Below, in pieces: positions 47,699 through 59,081 of a stretch of 64,000 nt of DNA. Below the pieces are notes generated by a model. The model had not been told where the DNA came from. It worked only from the letters and a program-made list of their open reading frames with translations, and searched no databases. The first letter of the stretch is position 1; each line of letters opens with the position of its first letter. This DNA comes from Heligmosomoides polygyrus polygyrus (Eukaryota; Nematoda; Chromadorea; Rhabditida; Heligmosomidae): positions 24,539,407-24,603,406 of the forward strand of contig OX377205.1 of assembly GCA_947396885.1 (NCBI GenBank), read 5' to 3'. A program made the translations under genes and the position numbers.

Positions 47699-48813
47699 TT
47701 AGGGGAGGGGGGGGAGGAGGGGCAAAAGTAATGAGGCAAACTGGAAAAATTCTTTATCTCTCTATAACTCAATTACAACTAAACGATGCTGAGGAATGTG
47801 TTTGCCATAGGTCAATGACTTGCTGCCATCGCTCAGCCAACTTCCTGATCCCATCCTTCCAGAACTGTTTGGGCCTGATGTTGATCAACTGCTCGATATG
47901 GTTGTCAAGGACTGCTTGGGTTCTTGTGTCCCTTCCGACCACGAAGACCTGTAGCCTCAAAAAGTAGTGGTAGTCGTAGTAGTGGTGGGAGAGATGTCCG
48001 GCGAATACGGTGGGTGAGGCATGTAAGCGTAGCCCAGCTGAGCAAGCTTATCCGTTCTCAATGGGTGCGGCGTTGTCGAAGAGGAGGACCTTTTTGAAGC
48101 GCTGCGACTGAATAAGTTCGAGTCGCAGATCTATCTCCTCTCCTATTTCTTTTACCATGGCCTTGGAGTCCATCGTGGTGCATTTGGTAATCAGCGTCCA
48201 GTATGCCGGTCCATGGGCGCAGACCCAAAAGCTCTGAAGGTGCTTTCGCCATGAACATCTCGCCGAACGAAAGTCGGTAGTGGGTCACCAGATCTCATCC
48301 AGACTCGCTGCTTGGCAGGGTTAAGGAGAAGACGTACTTCTCATCTTACGTGACTATTGAGTCCAGGCTGCTCGTGATTGGGAATTGGGCGAGATTTGCG
48401 CGACGCAGGTCGACTCGTCAGAGTGGGGTTTCGTCATGAAACAGTCTCCGGTTTTGGCATGCTTCTGGAAAGGGCGGAAGTGGTAACGGTGCAATGCTAC
48501 TATGAGGGGTCCAGCCCACATTTGAACGAGTTTTTACCCGTTTGACCTAGGCCCCTCTCGCTGCAACTTGCATTACGCGTACCTACGCGTCAGTTTGCAC
48601 ACAGTGTGGGGAATTCCACGTAACCATATCCGACTACTACGCTTAAGTCGGTCGAAGCCCATGGGCTGCATGGCGTGGCATCATTGCGCCGTGGTAGGTT
48701 CTCAGGGGGCCCTTTTAAGTAACTTACAAGCGTACAAATACGATAAGCCCGAAACCAGACTCCGACACATATATGGACACGTATGAAGAGTCTCATTACT
48801 TTTGGCCTCCTAA
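47699..48813 (-). mobile_element. Poly-G TIR mariner, copy 2, carrying an insertion
   Basis: Ends ttaggggaggggggggagga...caaaagtaatgag and the inverse, flanked by TA. The minus strand keeps the C-terminal block (VLDNHIEQLINIRPKQFWKD near 47880). Compared with copies 1 and 3 it holds about 210 extra bases at roughly 48487–48697, between ggtaac and gttctcag. More decayed than copy 1. Confidence 0.75.
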
Positions 48814-48815
48814 TA

Positions 48816-49498
48816 GCACTGCTTTCTCAGTTCTTGTGACCTTTTCTGGTTTCAGTATTTGTGTATTCCATAGTTTTCTTTCAGGTTTCATAAAAGCGTT
48901 AATGAGCAAAACCTGACAGCTACTAAACTCACATTGTTTTTGAAGTTTTCTGCATACACATATCCATAATTAAACCGTGGTGAATCAGAACATCGCAAGT
49001 ATTCAGCCTCACTCTTGAAGCTGGCGATTACGATTCTTTGAATAGAAACCCCATCCTCGACCTCCTAAACAGTTCTTCCGGGCAGTAACCATTTCTCGTC
49101 ATTGCAGAAGCACTCACCTTATCGTCCAGCTTCCACTTGAACCGCCATAGAGGCCATGGAGGCGACGCGCAGTAATAAAGTGAGACCATGACGAGTAGAA
49201 TCCAGCTATACATGAAACTATGAATGAAATAGGGAATCGTACTCCAGAACGACCGTTATATACTGGAACTACAATCACTATCTGCATTACACCACTACAC
49301 TTACCATTACGTGTTTCATTCCTTCTTTGCTGAGTCACCAAGCAGCGTAGAGACCGTGCAAAAATCTATCCTCTATCTATTCGTGTACCGCTGTATAACT
49401 GACCATGAATTAGGCGTCGATAGCGCTTGAGGGATCTAGCCTCGGCGTACGCCTTATCGTATAACACACAGGCAAAATTTTATATTAAACAAGCCGTC
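48816..49498. other. No recognisable feature
   Basis: AT-rich, nothing supported. Confidence 0.3.
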
Positions 49499-49535
49499 CG
49501 TGCGGCCTCTCGGCCGCACCGACGGCTTCTTGATG
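49499..49535. repeat. GC-rich hairpin next to satellite
   Basis: Arms gccgtccgtgcggcc and ggccgcaccgacggc around tctc. The reverse complement, with its caagaa flank, matches 31068–31114. Confidence 0.65.
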
Positions 49536-49795
49536 GCGATCGACAGTTCAAAAACGGACTTCAGATTCGTGTTCAGCGACCTTGATTACCCCCGGGGCTG
49601 AAGTTTAGTGCCGCTTGAACGACGTCCACAAAAATCGATAATATCGATCGATATCAATTGGTCGACTTCAGATTCGTGTTCAGCGACCTCGGCTACCCCC
49701 AGGGCTGAGGTTTCGTGCCGCTTGAACGTCATCCTCAAAAAATCGACAATATCGATCGATATCGATTGCCTCCAAAAACCCCTCCCGTCAATGAT
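49536..49795 (-). repeat. ~107-bp satellite, reverse orientation, two to three units
   Basis: Contains cttcagattcgtgttcagcg twice, with ccgcttgaacg and aatcgataatatcgatcgat blocks: the reverse complement of the unit at 17851–18145. Confidence 0.8.
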
Positions 49796-49865
49796 CACCT
49801 AAATTCCCAGGCAGGGTTGCCGACGTGTTCGGCTACTCAGTGCCGCCATTCCGGTTGTGAGGGAA

Positions 49866-50100
<235 letters not shown>

Positions 50101-50128
50101 GCACTCACACCTGCTCCTTTATATGGTA

Positions 50129-51031
50129 TTGAGGGATGGGCAAAAGTAATGAGACTCTCCATGCCGTGTCCATATATCTCGTGACTGCAGTCTGGTTTCG
50201 TGCTCCTCGTATTTGTATGTTTGTATGCTACCTACTGAAGGCCAACAGAGAAGTTACCACTTCCGCCCCTTCCAGAAGCATGCCAAAACCGCAGTCTGTC
50301 TCATGCCAAAACCCAGCCTGACAAGTCGACCTGTGTCGCGCAAATCTCTCCCGATTCCCAATCCCGAGCAGCCTGGACTCAATCTTAACGGAGGATGAGA
50401 ATTGCGTCTTCTACCTTAACCCTGCCAAGCAGCCAGTCTGGGTGAGGCCTGTTGACCCGTTACCGACCTTCGTTCGGCGAGATGCTCACGGCGAGAAGCA
50501 CCTTTGAAGCTTTTGGTTCTGCGCCCATGGATCGGTTTACCGGAAGCTGTTTCCCAAGAGCACTACGATGAACTTCAAGGCCATGGTGAACGAAATAGAA
50601 GAATGGGCCGGCGACTCGCTCTATTCATTCGCCGCGCTTCAAGAAGGTTCTCCTCTTCGACAACGCCGCACCCCATCGGGAACAAGTAACCACGGATGAG
50701 CTTAGCCAGCTGGGCTACGTTTACGTGCCTCATCCACCGTATTCGCCGGACATCTCTCTATGCGACTACCACTACTTCTTGAGCCTACGGGACTTCCTGG
50801 TCGGAAGGGACACAAGAACCCAAGCAGTCCTTAACAACCATGTCGAGCAGTTGATCAACACCAGGCCCAAGCAGTTCTGGAAGGATGGGATCAGGAAGTT
50901 GGCCGAGCGATGGCAGCAAGGTCCTTGCCCTTAATGGCAAATACATTCCTCAGCATCGTTGAGTTGTAATTGAGTTATAGAGAGATAAAGATTTTTTTCA
51001 TTTTTCATTACTTTTGCCCCCCCCCCACTAA
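50129..51031 (+). mobile_element. Poly-G TIR mariner, copy 3
   Basis: TA-flanked (50127–50128, 51032–51033). The plus strand carries the C-terminal block: LFDNAAPHREQV near 50660, HPPYSPDISLCDYHYFLSL (50730–50790), LNNHVEQLINTRPKQFW (about 50830–50880). The same N-terminal absence as copy 1 (903 bp vs 894 bp). The left TIR has lost most of its G-run. Confidence 0.85.
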
Positions 51032-51033
51032 TA

Positions 51034-51159
51034 GAATCTGCTGTCGCGTATGAAACTGACGAGGCCCGCGATTCCACTCGCAGTAGTGAACGTGAGAGGT
51101 CACGCGGTTAGATCCGTTACTGGGTCATACAGCAACGACATCTAGGCAAACGCGGTACG
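51034..51159. other. Short unassigned stretch
   Basis: May be upstream sequence of the helicase fragment, but the frame is unclear. Confidence 0.25.
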
Positions 51160-51562
51160 CGTTCTAGTGTGCCTTTTAAAAGCAAAAGGAGTCCGCGCTG
51201 AGGACATTATGGTCATATGCCTCTATCGCGACCAAAAATATCTATGTGAAGCTGTGCTGCGCGATACCGAGGTGGCCGTCGATACGGTCGACAGTGCGCA
51301 GGGATCGGAAAAATCTATTGTGATTTAGTGTACCACACGGACTCATATCGACAAAGACGCCAACCATTCGTTTTTTGCAGACCCTAAGCGCCTCAACGTC
51401 GCGCTTTCCCGAGCTCGAGACGGAATGTTCGTCATAGGATGCCTCTCGTCGCTCAAAGTCATACCACTATGGGAACAAGTCATCACATGGTGTCGCTTCA
51501 ATAGAGTTCTGGCTAAAATGTGCTTCTTCGAGAAGACTATCGCCGCTGCAATCAAGTATTAA
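51160..51562 (+). pseudogene. Superfamily 1 helicase C-terminal fragment
   Basis: The plus-strand frame reads LLKAKGVRAEDIMVICLYRD, VDTVDSAQGSEKSIVI (SF1 motif V/Va-like), a TAG at about 51328, CTTRTHIDKDANHSFFADPK and RLNVALSRARDGMFVIG (motif VI, with the Arg finger region), then WEQVITWC, ending with TAA at 51560–51562. This is the UPF1/DNA2-like RecA2 domain. The N-terminal half with Walker A and B is missing. It is followed within 35 bp by a purine tract and an LTR-like start, so it may have been the last coding segment of an LTR element; that is inference. Confidence 0.7.
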
Positions 51563-51594
51563 TTCCGAGGACGGAGTTCGCGAAAAGGGGGAGA

Positions 51595-52180
51595 TGTAAG
51601 GGACGAAGGAGGAATCGGTGTGGTGAGTCCCGTTTTAACGGGACTCACCACACCGATTCCTGTTGCCTCTCTCCTTGCTGGCCATCTCTTTCGAAGCGTC
51701 GCGGCCCCTTGCCCTTCTTTGTTTCATGCACGGACTTGAGGGGGACGGACCTATATAAGCAAGGACAAAGGACTCTCGAGGACTGCCACCCGGACGGTTG
51801 AGGGACGCGCGGCTGCACCCAGGGACCCGGCCAGTCCCTTCAACGAGGTGCTTCGACTCCTTCCACCGACCACGCCGGCATTCGTCCCCACTCCGGTGCC
51901 CAGTGATCTCCCGTTATGTGTTGTCGACATGTTTTCTCTTGTGCCGAGTTATGTTCCGGCTTGTCGCTCCGTGCTTTGTGGATTATCGCAGATAAATATG
52001 CGAAATGAATTGATTTCGGGTCATGACCAGAGGCTGGATAACCAGCTTATTACCGGTAGCAGCGAGTGCGGTCTCAGGATAGGCCGCGATCCCCGATCTC
52101 GGGGTGTAGTAGAGCCTCTTTAGGGATGACCAATCTGCCCAAAGGGATGACCGGTTTAAGCCTCGACCGGGGGGGGGGAA
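51595..52180 (+). repeat. LTR-like sequence (right end uncertain)
   Basis: A polypurine tract (aaaagggggaga, 51583–51594) precedes TGTAAGGG, the classical start of an LTR. A TATA box (ctatataagc) lies at about 51750. The right end is not defined, and no second copy was found in the window. Confidence 0.45.
51611..51660. repeat. Perfect 24-bp palindrome with 2-nt spacer
   Basis: 51611–51634 is exactly inverted at 51637–51660, with tt between. It would make a very stable hairpin in the transcript or a cruciform in DNA. It lies about 16 bp into the LTR-like sequence. Confidence 0.85.
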
Positions 52181-53549
52181 TTTAGGAGTGATAGCCAGGT
52201 GGGGAATTCTGCGAAGCTCCTTCGCCTTCTATGCCTCCTCTCCCTCCTTCCTTCACTGCCTCAGTAGTCAATGTTTTGGAGCGCTGCTTATGGAGTGCCG
52301 GAGCGCATTTATGGAAACAAAAATCCACTGTTTGGATGTCCTGAAGAGGAATCCACGTTGCTCCCTACGGGAACTTGGAGAAAGAGACCCTGGAGTGGTC
52401 TTGGCGCCAACAAAAGGGGGAAGGGCCGTAAAATCCACGTCACCCTCGGGGACCTGGAGCTACATACACTGCCTAAAATAAATATGGGGTCTGAAGCTAG
52501 TTATATTTGCACTACGATGGAATCGCTTCGCATCCAAATGAAATACCGTAATTAGGCCGTGGTGGCCGTGGAGAGTACTGACAACCGCTGCATCTGATAG
52601 CTGGGTCCAGCGCCCATTATATGTCTAGTAGCGCCTAGAAAATGACACAAAGACGGGGTTCACGTGGCTCCCTTGCGCTATTCAGACCTTATGGCGTCCA
52701 AACTGTCTGGTGAATATGCGGCCACACGAAGGGACGCAGAGCATCCTTATAGCCGAGTGCCTCATCGGGCCCACCCAGCGGCATGCTCGCGGATTTCGTT
52801 AAGTACCTCCCCACGAACGCTATCAAACGATCACCCGCGGGATACACTCGGTCCTGTAGCACACCGCCTCGCGAACAGACGGCATCGTATGCCTCCATTC
52901 GCTTTCAGAGCCGCTCATTCACTGTATTGCACTGCCGCTGTCTAGGCTACAGTATTCGCTGTTTTCATGGTAGGTCTTTGTCTGCGGACACATTTGAACT
53001 TTTCCGTCGTGTTTGCGCAGAATCTTCCCAAATTGCCAGCAGCGGAGCGCGTTTCGCAGATCTCTTTTTGCATGTTTTTGCTCCTGCCGTCCTGAAAGTT
53101 CACTTCCTCCCCGGGTGCCCTTTTTTATCTACCGTACGTATGAGTAAGACATCGTTCTTTGTCTGCACAAAAAGCCCTCCACCATTCGCCGTTCCGGAGC
53201 AAAACATGTTATCACAGGCCAGCTTGCAGCTGTCTCGTACTTCCCCCTATAAAAGTAGTCTAGGACTCAAAGCATACATTGCAGACGTCCATCGTTTCTC
53301 GCGCCTTTACCATTAAGCGTTCCAGGTCCTTCGCAGCGATCACCCAACGACCCCACGCTTCCTACTGTTGACGAGGTACGTTTACCTTCAGCTAAAAAGG
53401 AGCGAGCCTTGGAGTGTAAAAGTGAGAGTGAGATGTTGCTCATACAAGGCGACGCTGCAGCAGCGTTTCCTAGCGGCCTGATCTTCGGGCAGCTCGCGCC
53501 AAAAACCTTGAAACTGTTTTCTGAAGCGGGGTCGCGATTTCGAGACCTG
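52181..53549. other. Leader-like region upstream of gag, no recognised gene
   Basis: Open frames on plus (52664–52945, 52783–53316) have no recognisable domain. The region may be the 5' leader of the retroelement whose gag follows. Confidence 0.3.
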
Positions 53550-54640
53550 GTTCCGCAGTTTCGAATGCTGTAAGAATGGTTAACCCGCCATTACCGGACC
53601 AGCTCAAGACCAATACCCTGGTGGGGTATCTGGAAGGCGAAGCTCGCGATCTAGTGGATGAGATGTCGGAGAAAAGTAAGAACGATTTCGAAAGCATTGT
53701 AGAGCGCATGCGTAGTCATTTTGAATCTCCACATTTTCGGAGTTTAGCTCGCCAGCAGCTATGCGATTGCAGGCAAACTCAAACGGAGAGCGCGCGTGCT
53801 TTTGCTGAGAGACTCAAGCATATTGTAAAGAAGGTAACTCGGGGACAAACCAGGCATGCCCAAAACGAAAGATTGTTGGACGAGTTCGTGGATCGCTTAA
53901 AACCCAGCCTGCGTTTCCATGTGGATGCGGCAAACCCTGCCACCTTTGATGAGGCACTAATAAAAGCCATTACGTACGAGTCACTTCTCGCGGATGCAGC
54001 TAATAGCATGAGTATTTTTCCAAGTTCTCAACCTCATTTACCACCAGTTAATGTCATTGGCACCTCAAGAGTCGACGCCGGTAGAACTTTCAGATCTAAT
54101 CAAAGGCGTGGTGGCTTTGGTAATAGTTTTTCACTCAGCAATAATAATTCTAATTCTTATTCTCGCTTCATTCGTCGAGTAAATGAACGTGCCCCCAATT
54201 CTGACGTAACATGTTTCCGATGTGGCAGAATGGGACACATTCAGACATTTTGCCGCTATACCTTCCACCTGCCAATTTAGCCCCTCCAAGGCCATTTTAT
54301 CGTACCAACAGCTGGCGCCCCAATGCAGCGCCATTTAGCCAAGCCAGAAATCCGCAGTTGCGCAATAATCAGTACTGCGATGCGCGCAACGCGATACCCC
54401 AGCTAGAGCGCAGATTAGAAACAAATCGGAGGGCTAGCAATAGCCGTACTTCTTCGAGCGTTTTGGCACTCAAACCATATGGTAACAGTACGCCCAATGT
54501 TCATCAAGAGCCGCTCACTAACGAGCAGAATGATGCTCACATAGCCGCCTTAATTGAAAGAAATAACGCGTTGGCGGACTTAGCGTTCGCAACCCGTAAC
54601 CTAAACATTCACGCTGAGGAGGAAGAAGAACGTCCGTCAC
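53550..54640 (+). pseudogene. Retrotransposon gag with CCHC knuckle
   Basis: A gag core begins with DFETWFRSFE (a gypsy-type W..FE motif, frame lost at about 53570) and continues in the frame 53576–54280: LVGYLEGEARDLVDEMSEK, then FESPHFRSLARQQLCDC. A zinc knuckle CFRCGRMGHIQTFCR lies at about 54210–54255. The next frame (54211–55056) carries an Asn/Gln-rich tail. One or more frameshifts are present. Gag would assemble the particle and bind RNA. No protease, RT or integrase follows. Confidence 0.75.
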
Positions 54641-55309
54641 GTAGTCGGTCGCTCCCTTCCTCATCCTTTAGTTGGCCCTACATTTGCATGTTAGCTTTAA
54701 CGGTCCTTTCTCAGGTTTCCAGTGCGCAAATTTCTCCACCTCTTCTATGTTCTAATAAAGCTCCAGTAAGCTATTGGAAAGTGCCCTCTGACATTAACTG
54801 CGCAGGAATTCTCCCGTCCTGGACTGCGGCAGCAGCTCCTCTTAAACTGAAAGTCTACCGCCCAAATACGATTCGGTATAAGAGCCCAGCACATGTCTGT
54901 CGTATAGCCACGCAAACAGCCATATTTTCTGTTAATTTTTTCGGTGCCCGCACGCAGAAAATTACTACGCAGGAGCAAACGGCCTCCGCAGACACTTGCA
55001 AACACATGGTATCCCATAGAACATGTGCGCATCGCCGACAGGGTGTGGCTCAGTGATTCTAAAGAGTTTGCTCTATCGTTCGCACTCTCATCTCCGCCAC
55101 TTTCCGATTGTGCTCACTCTCTTATTACTACCGATCAAGGTTATGCTATTGAACCTTTTCCGTATCCTCGCCCCAAACGGCAAGCTGGCATCTCAGTGAG
55201 GCAGAAGGTGGGACTTGCAACCACAAACCAGTTAGCCGCGCAGCTCTTAGCTGTCGAAGATAACACGCAGTTTTCTTTAGGCGCCTCGTTTCACCATGCC
55301 ATTGGCTGA
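54641..55309 (+). pseudogene. Env-like glycoprotein N-terminal segment (tentative)
   Basis: After an acidic/serine stretch the frame enters a hydrophobic signal-like segment (about 54670–54720) and then a Cys-containing ectodomain-like segment up to about 55050. A frameshift leads to a second open piece (54944–55309). The order and style resemble envelope-like proteins carried by nematode LTR elements related to phlebovirus glycoproteins, but only the amino-terminal region is present and there is no fusion or membrane anchor domain. Its position directly after gag, with no pol, is odd. Identification is tentative. Confidence 0.4.
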
Positions 55310-55920
55310 GTTATGAATATTTCTGTGCTATCACTTCGATGACGACAGTGAAGGATCGATCCGTGATTCAGTTCACGACTTCCGAAAATTGATTATATCT
55401 CGGCTATTTTTCCGAAATTCAAAAATCGGCCGTCAAAAAATAGAGCAAATATGCTTTCTTACCATGTAAAAATCTATTTCCAAGAAAAGGGTCTTTATGC
55501 GGGGCGGGGGGGGTTCGATTTTCGGCACGTATTTTTGCGAAATGGACCCGAGATCGAACCCCTCCCGACGCGCATGAAGGCCGAATTTTTGGAAACTGAT
55601 TTCTATACAGCGAAAAAGGGCTCTTTTTCTAGTGTCTGGGAAGCTAGCGGGATTTTGAAACTTCAAAGAATTGGTCGAGTTATGAATATTTTTGTGAAGC
55701 CACTTCAATTTTTTTCGCTCAAAAATCGAACCAACCGCCACGCGTGAGGACTCCTATTTTGGAAAACGATTTTCACGCAATGGGCAAGGGCGTTTAATCT
55801 TCTTTACGAAAAGCTGAGAGTTTTCAAAATTCGAAAAACTTACCGAGTTAGGAACCTTTTTATGAACGTTCAATTTTACGCTCCGATGACGTTGGTGCAA
55901 AGTCGACCAGAGGTCGATTC
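55300..55920 (+). repeat. Degenerate tandem repeat, ~130–170-bp period
   Basis: The phrase gagttatgaatatttntgtg recurs at about 55310, 55677 and (diverged) 55848, and a gattt(c/t)...gaaaagggct phrase recurs at about 55470, 55598 and 55767. Copies are too diverged to give a clean unit. Frames on both strands through it are artefacts. Confidence 0.45.
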
Positions 55921-56980
55921 AACCTGTTCTATCCAGAAAATCACGATTTTTTAACAGTGAATTAATCAGGACTTCGAGATTATTGGAGCTGGATTTTATG
56001 TATGGGTGATATGTTTCGGCTAAACAATAATATTTTCATGAAAAATGAGAATTTTGTATGCGATAAATTCTCAGCGTAGATTCATCGCAGCAGAGAAGCT
56101 TATTTTTTACTGTATTTTAAGCACGACTTAAAATTCTATATGGAACAGTTTTTTTCGTCTGTCCTTTAGAAGGCAAAAAAAATTCCAGCGAGGAGTCCAT
56201 CCATATTTCAATTGCGATCGATCAAGTCAGAGAACGCAGAAGCCGCATGTAAACTGCCGTAACTCGGAGATTTTTTGGGGCTCTTGGAAACTTCATGAAT
56301 CTTTAGTAAATGTGTTCTCTATGCTTTAAATGGCAGGTTCTAAAAGTGACATCTTCCATGTGATTAGTGTGTCAATATTTTTTCGGTAAATCGAGACGTC
56401 TGATCATATAGAATATCGCTTCAGAGAAACATTGCTTTATCACAGTGTGTCAAACGGGATTAAAATTTTATAGGGTACGATTTCACTTTTGATGCTGTTT
56501 CCTGCAGGAGAGAAATTACTTTTCGAGCAAGTCCGTCCTTCGGTTGCCATTCCGTCATCGATTCGAAGAGCGCTTCAAAAATCTTGTAGGGAAAGCACTT
56601 AGGTCGTCCTCAGTAATTAGCACTTGAAATTTCATAGAGTGCAATTCTGGAAGTAGATGTCGCTCATCAGGCAGAAAACTACCGTGTCCATGACGTTCTG
56701 GGAAAACCTGAAAATATTACCCATTATTTTAGATGTTATGCAAACCACATCGTAGTACAGTAGTAAAACGTGAATCGCTCCAAACCTCGTTGCCCCGTTT
56801 CTAGTCTGAAGTTGGGTTGTGATCTGGGGAGGAGTGTGTGTACAGTTAGATATTAGATTTGACTTTTAGGTAATTCGGTATAGCGTAGATCAGCAGCATT
56901 AGTAGGTGGGTGCGCATAAACCAATCAGACGCATTGAATGGGCATGACATTCAGATAAACCATACACGGTTGGTACCCTG
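55921..56980. other. No recognisable feature
   Basis: AT-rich, no supported gene. Confidence 0.3.
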
Positions 56981-57201
56981 ATGGGTTGGCATGTGTTCAG
57001 TCTGCACTCTTCTCGTTATCATTGGCCGCCGCGCTTCCACATCCCATTGCTGCTCACCTTCGCGACATGTACCGTTATTTCTTTAGTTTATGTTTTTGCT
57101 CGCACACACGAACCAGCAAATTGCTGTGCTGGACAGCTAATGAGAAGAATTGAGCAGTACAGAAATAAGCCATTTGACAACCTCACGTTAGTCGACCCAA
57201 G
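56981..57201 (+). CDS. Possible first exon of a type II membrane protein
   Basis: A 74-codon frame starts with MGWHVFSLHSSRYHWPPRFH and then a strong membrane anchor (IPLLLTFATCTVISLVYVFA), followed by a lumenal-type stem and NLTLVDP. It ends near a donor-like AAG|GTGACT at about 57202. The arrangement (short basic N-terminus, anchor at residues 22–41) suits Golgi glycosyltransferase-like proteins, but no catalytic exon follows. Low confidence that it is real. Confidence 0.3.
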
Positions 57202-57596
57202 GTGACTCTCTATCTAGCCATTATACCACAGGACGTCCAGTTAGCTCATCATAACAGTGGTGAACACGCAGAATCGATGAAGTCGTGACTTCATCAAGCC
57301 CAACAGCCTCCTTGAAGGCCACAATTGCGACAAACACAAATCTCAAAAGAACTCATGTCCAGAGCAGAAGTGAATTGATAAATGCCATCGAAAAAAGTAA
57401 TGTGCTTCAATTGTTATTGTTGTTTGTTGTGGTATGAACGTAGTCTCTTCCGTAGTGGTCTTATACGACGAACGTTTTCATCGATAATCGTTCTCGAGGT
57501 TTATGCACATTTTTAACACTGAAACCGCCACATGTTTAGAAGAGCAATGCAAAGGAGTGATATGAAACATGTCTTCAGAACAATCTTGAAGAGAAG

Positions 57597-59081
57597 ATGT
57601 CTCAGATGTCGAATGAAAGGGTCAGCGGATTCATTTTCCTGCCAACCGCTCTTCAATGCTCAGGCACATGCTTCGTTTTCAGAATCAAACACTGCCGCAA
57701 AGCAGTCCTTCCTTGTGCCGCCCTGGCCGTAGACGTTGATAACAGATGGATCAGACGCTGCTACGTGAGGCCAGCTCACGCAATGAGCAGCCATTTGAGG
57801 TTCCGGTCGTTCGATGGATACTTGGCAAGTCTTGATGGTACTCAATTCCATGTGTACAGAAGACTGATGCCAGAGGAGTTCGCGGAGCTCTACTCAAGGA
57901 TTGCACACTGCAACAGGCTGCAACACGCAGAAACACGTAGAGCGCACATATCAGCAATGCACAGGCTTTCAATCACTCTGAGGTGACGCAGAAGCCACAA
58001 CATTATACTTCAGCGCAGCCGCTTGCAGATTTCTAGGACATGGAATGCCCTTCGTGGCCACCGCTCACGAACTGAAACTGGGAAGGACGACAGTGCAGAA
58101 TATTGTATATGAAGGCTGTCGCGCAATTATAGAAGGTTTGAAGTCATCAAAGCATAATAAAGCTATCACCGATTTAATGAAAACATTCATTACTCTACTT
58201 TAGAGTTCTACGATGAAGCATTCCCACCACCATCTAGAGCCACATGGCGAGAAAGTGCAGAGCAGTTTAACAGCATTTGGAAATATCCCAGAGGGTAGGA
58301 AGCATTGATGGAAACCACTTCAGATGTTTTGTGAGTTTCACATTATTTAAGTTACGAATGTCTTGGTGTCGTGAATTCAATTTTTTAGGCTCCGCGTAGC
58401 AGTGGAAGTACGTACTACAACTACAAGGGATTCTTTTCAATAGTTTTGCTTGCTGTCGTAAACAGCGCTTATCGGATTTTAGCTATTGATCTCGGAGGAA
58501 AAGGACGCGAAAGCGATTCGGGCATGTGATTCATATCAAATCGCATAATTATTTTCGATTGCTCATGTAAACTCTTTAGGGCTGTTTCGAACTTCGCCCT
58601 TGAAGCCGTTTCTGGAGTCATCCGTAAGCATTTTTCCCCCGGTGGCGATCTAGATGGAAGTGTGGTGGACTACCACATCTTGGCTGACGGCGGATTCGCA
58701 CAGACGACGTGAATGCAAAGGCCGTTTAGACAGGCTGAAGTATGCAATGATCCACTAAAAACGCATTTCAACGAACGCTTCAGCTCGTTAGTCAACACCC
58801 AATATCTGTCCCACACAAATCCAACGTCTCAACAGCCTCCTATGTAAGGGCGCGACGCATCGTTGAAAGTGTGTTCGGAATCATATGTGCGCGGTTCCGG
58901 ATATTCCAGCGTCCGCTCATAGGTAGAGAAGAACACTGTAAACTTCTCATCGCTGCTGCACGTGTGAGTTTCGTCATTACAATATACATCTGTATAAACG
59001 TATTTGAAATTAATGATGTCTATGTTACAGATTCTACACAATCTATTGGTGGATCGCATTCCATCGCAGCAGTTATTGTAG
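57597..59081 (+). pseudogene. HARBI1-like PIF/Harbinger transposase gene with introns
   Basis: Seven coding blocks lie in order: 57597–57985 (ending HRLSITLR), 58006–58135 (YFSAAACRFLGHGMPF, a helix-turn-helix-like HELKLGRTTVQNIVYEGCRA), 58204–58330 (FYDEAFPPPSRATW and SIDGNHF, first Asp), 58389–58525 (YYNYKGFFSIVLLAVVNSAY), 58580–58786 (YHILADGGF, second Asp), 58849–58963 (ARRIVESVFGIICARFRIFQ, the Glu) and 59031–59081 (ILHNLLVDR, then stop). The five later introns have GT–AG borders and join in phase. Defects: about 22 extra bases between the first two blocks, a 1-bp loss near 58295, and TGA at about 58711. All three DDE residues remain. Start codon is uncertain. Confidence 0.8.
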
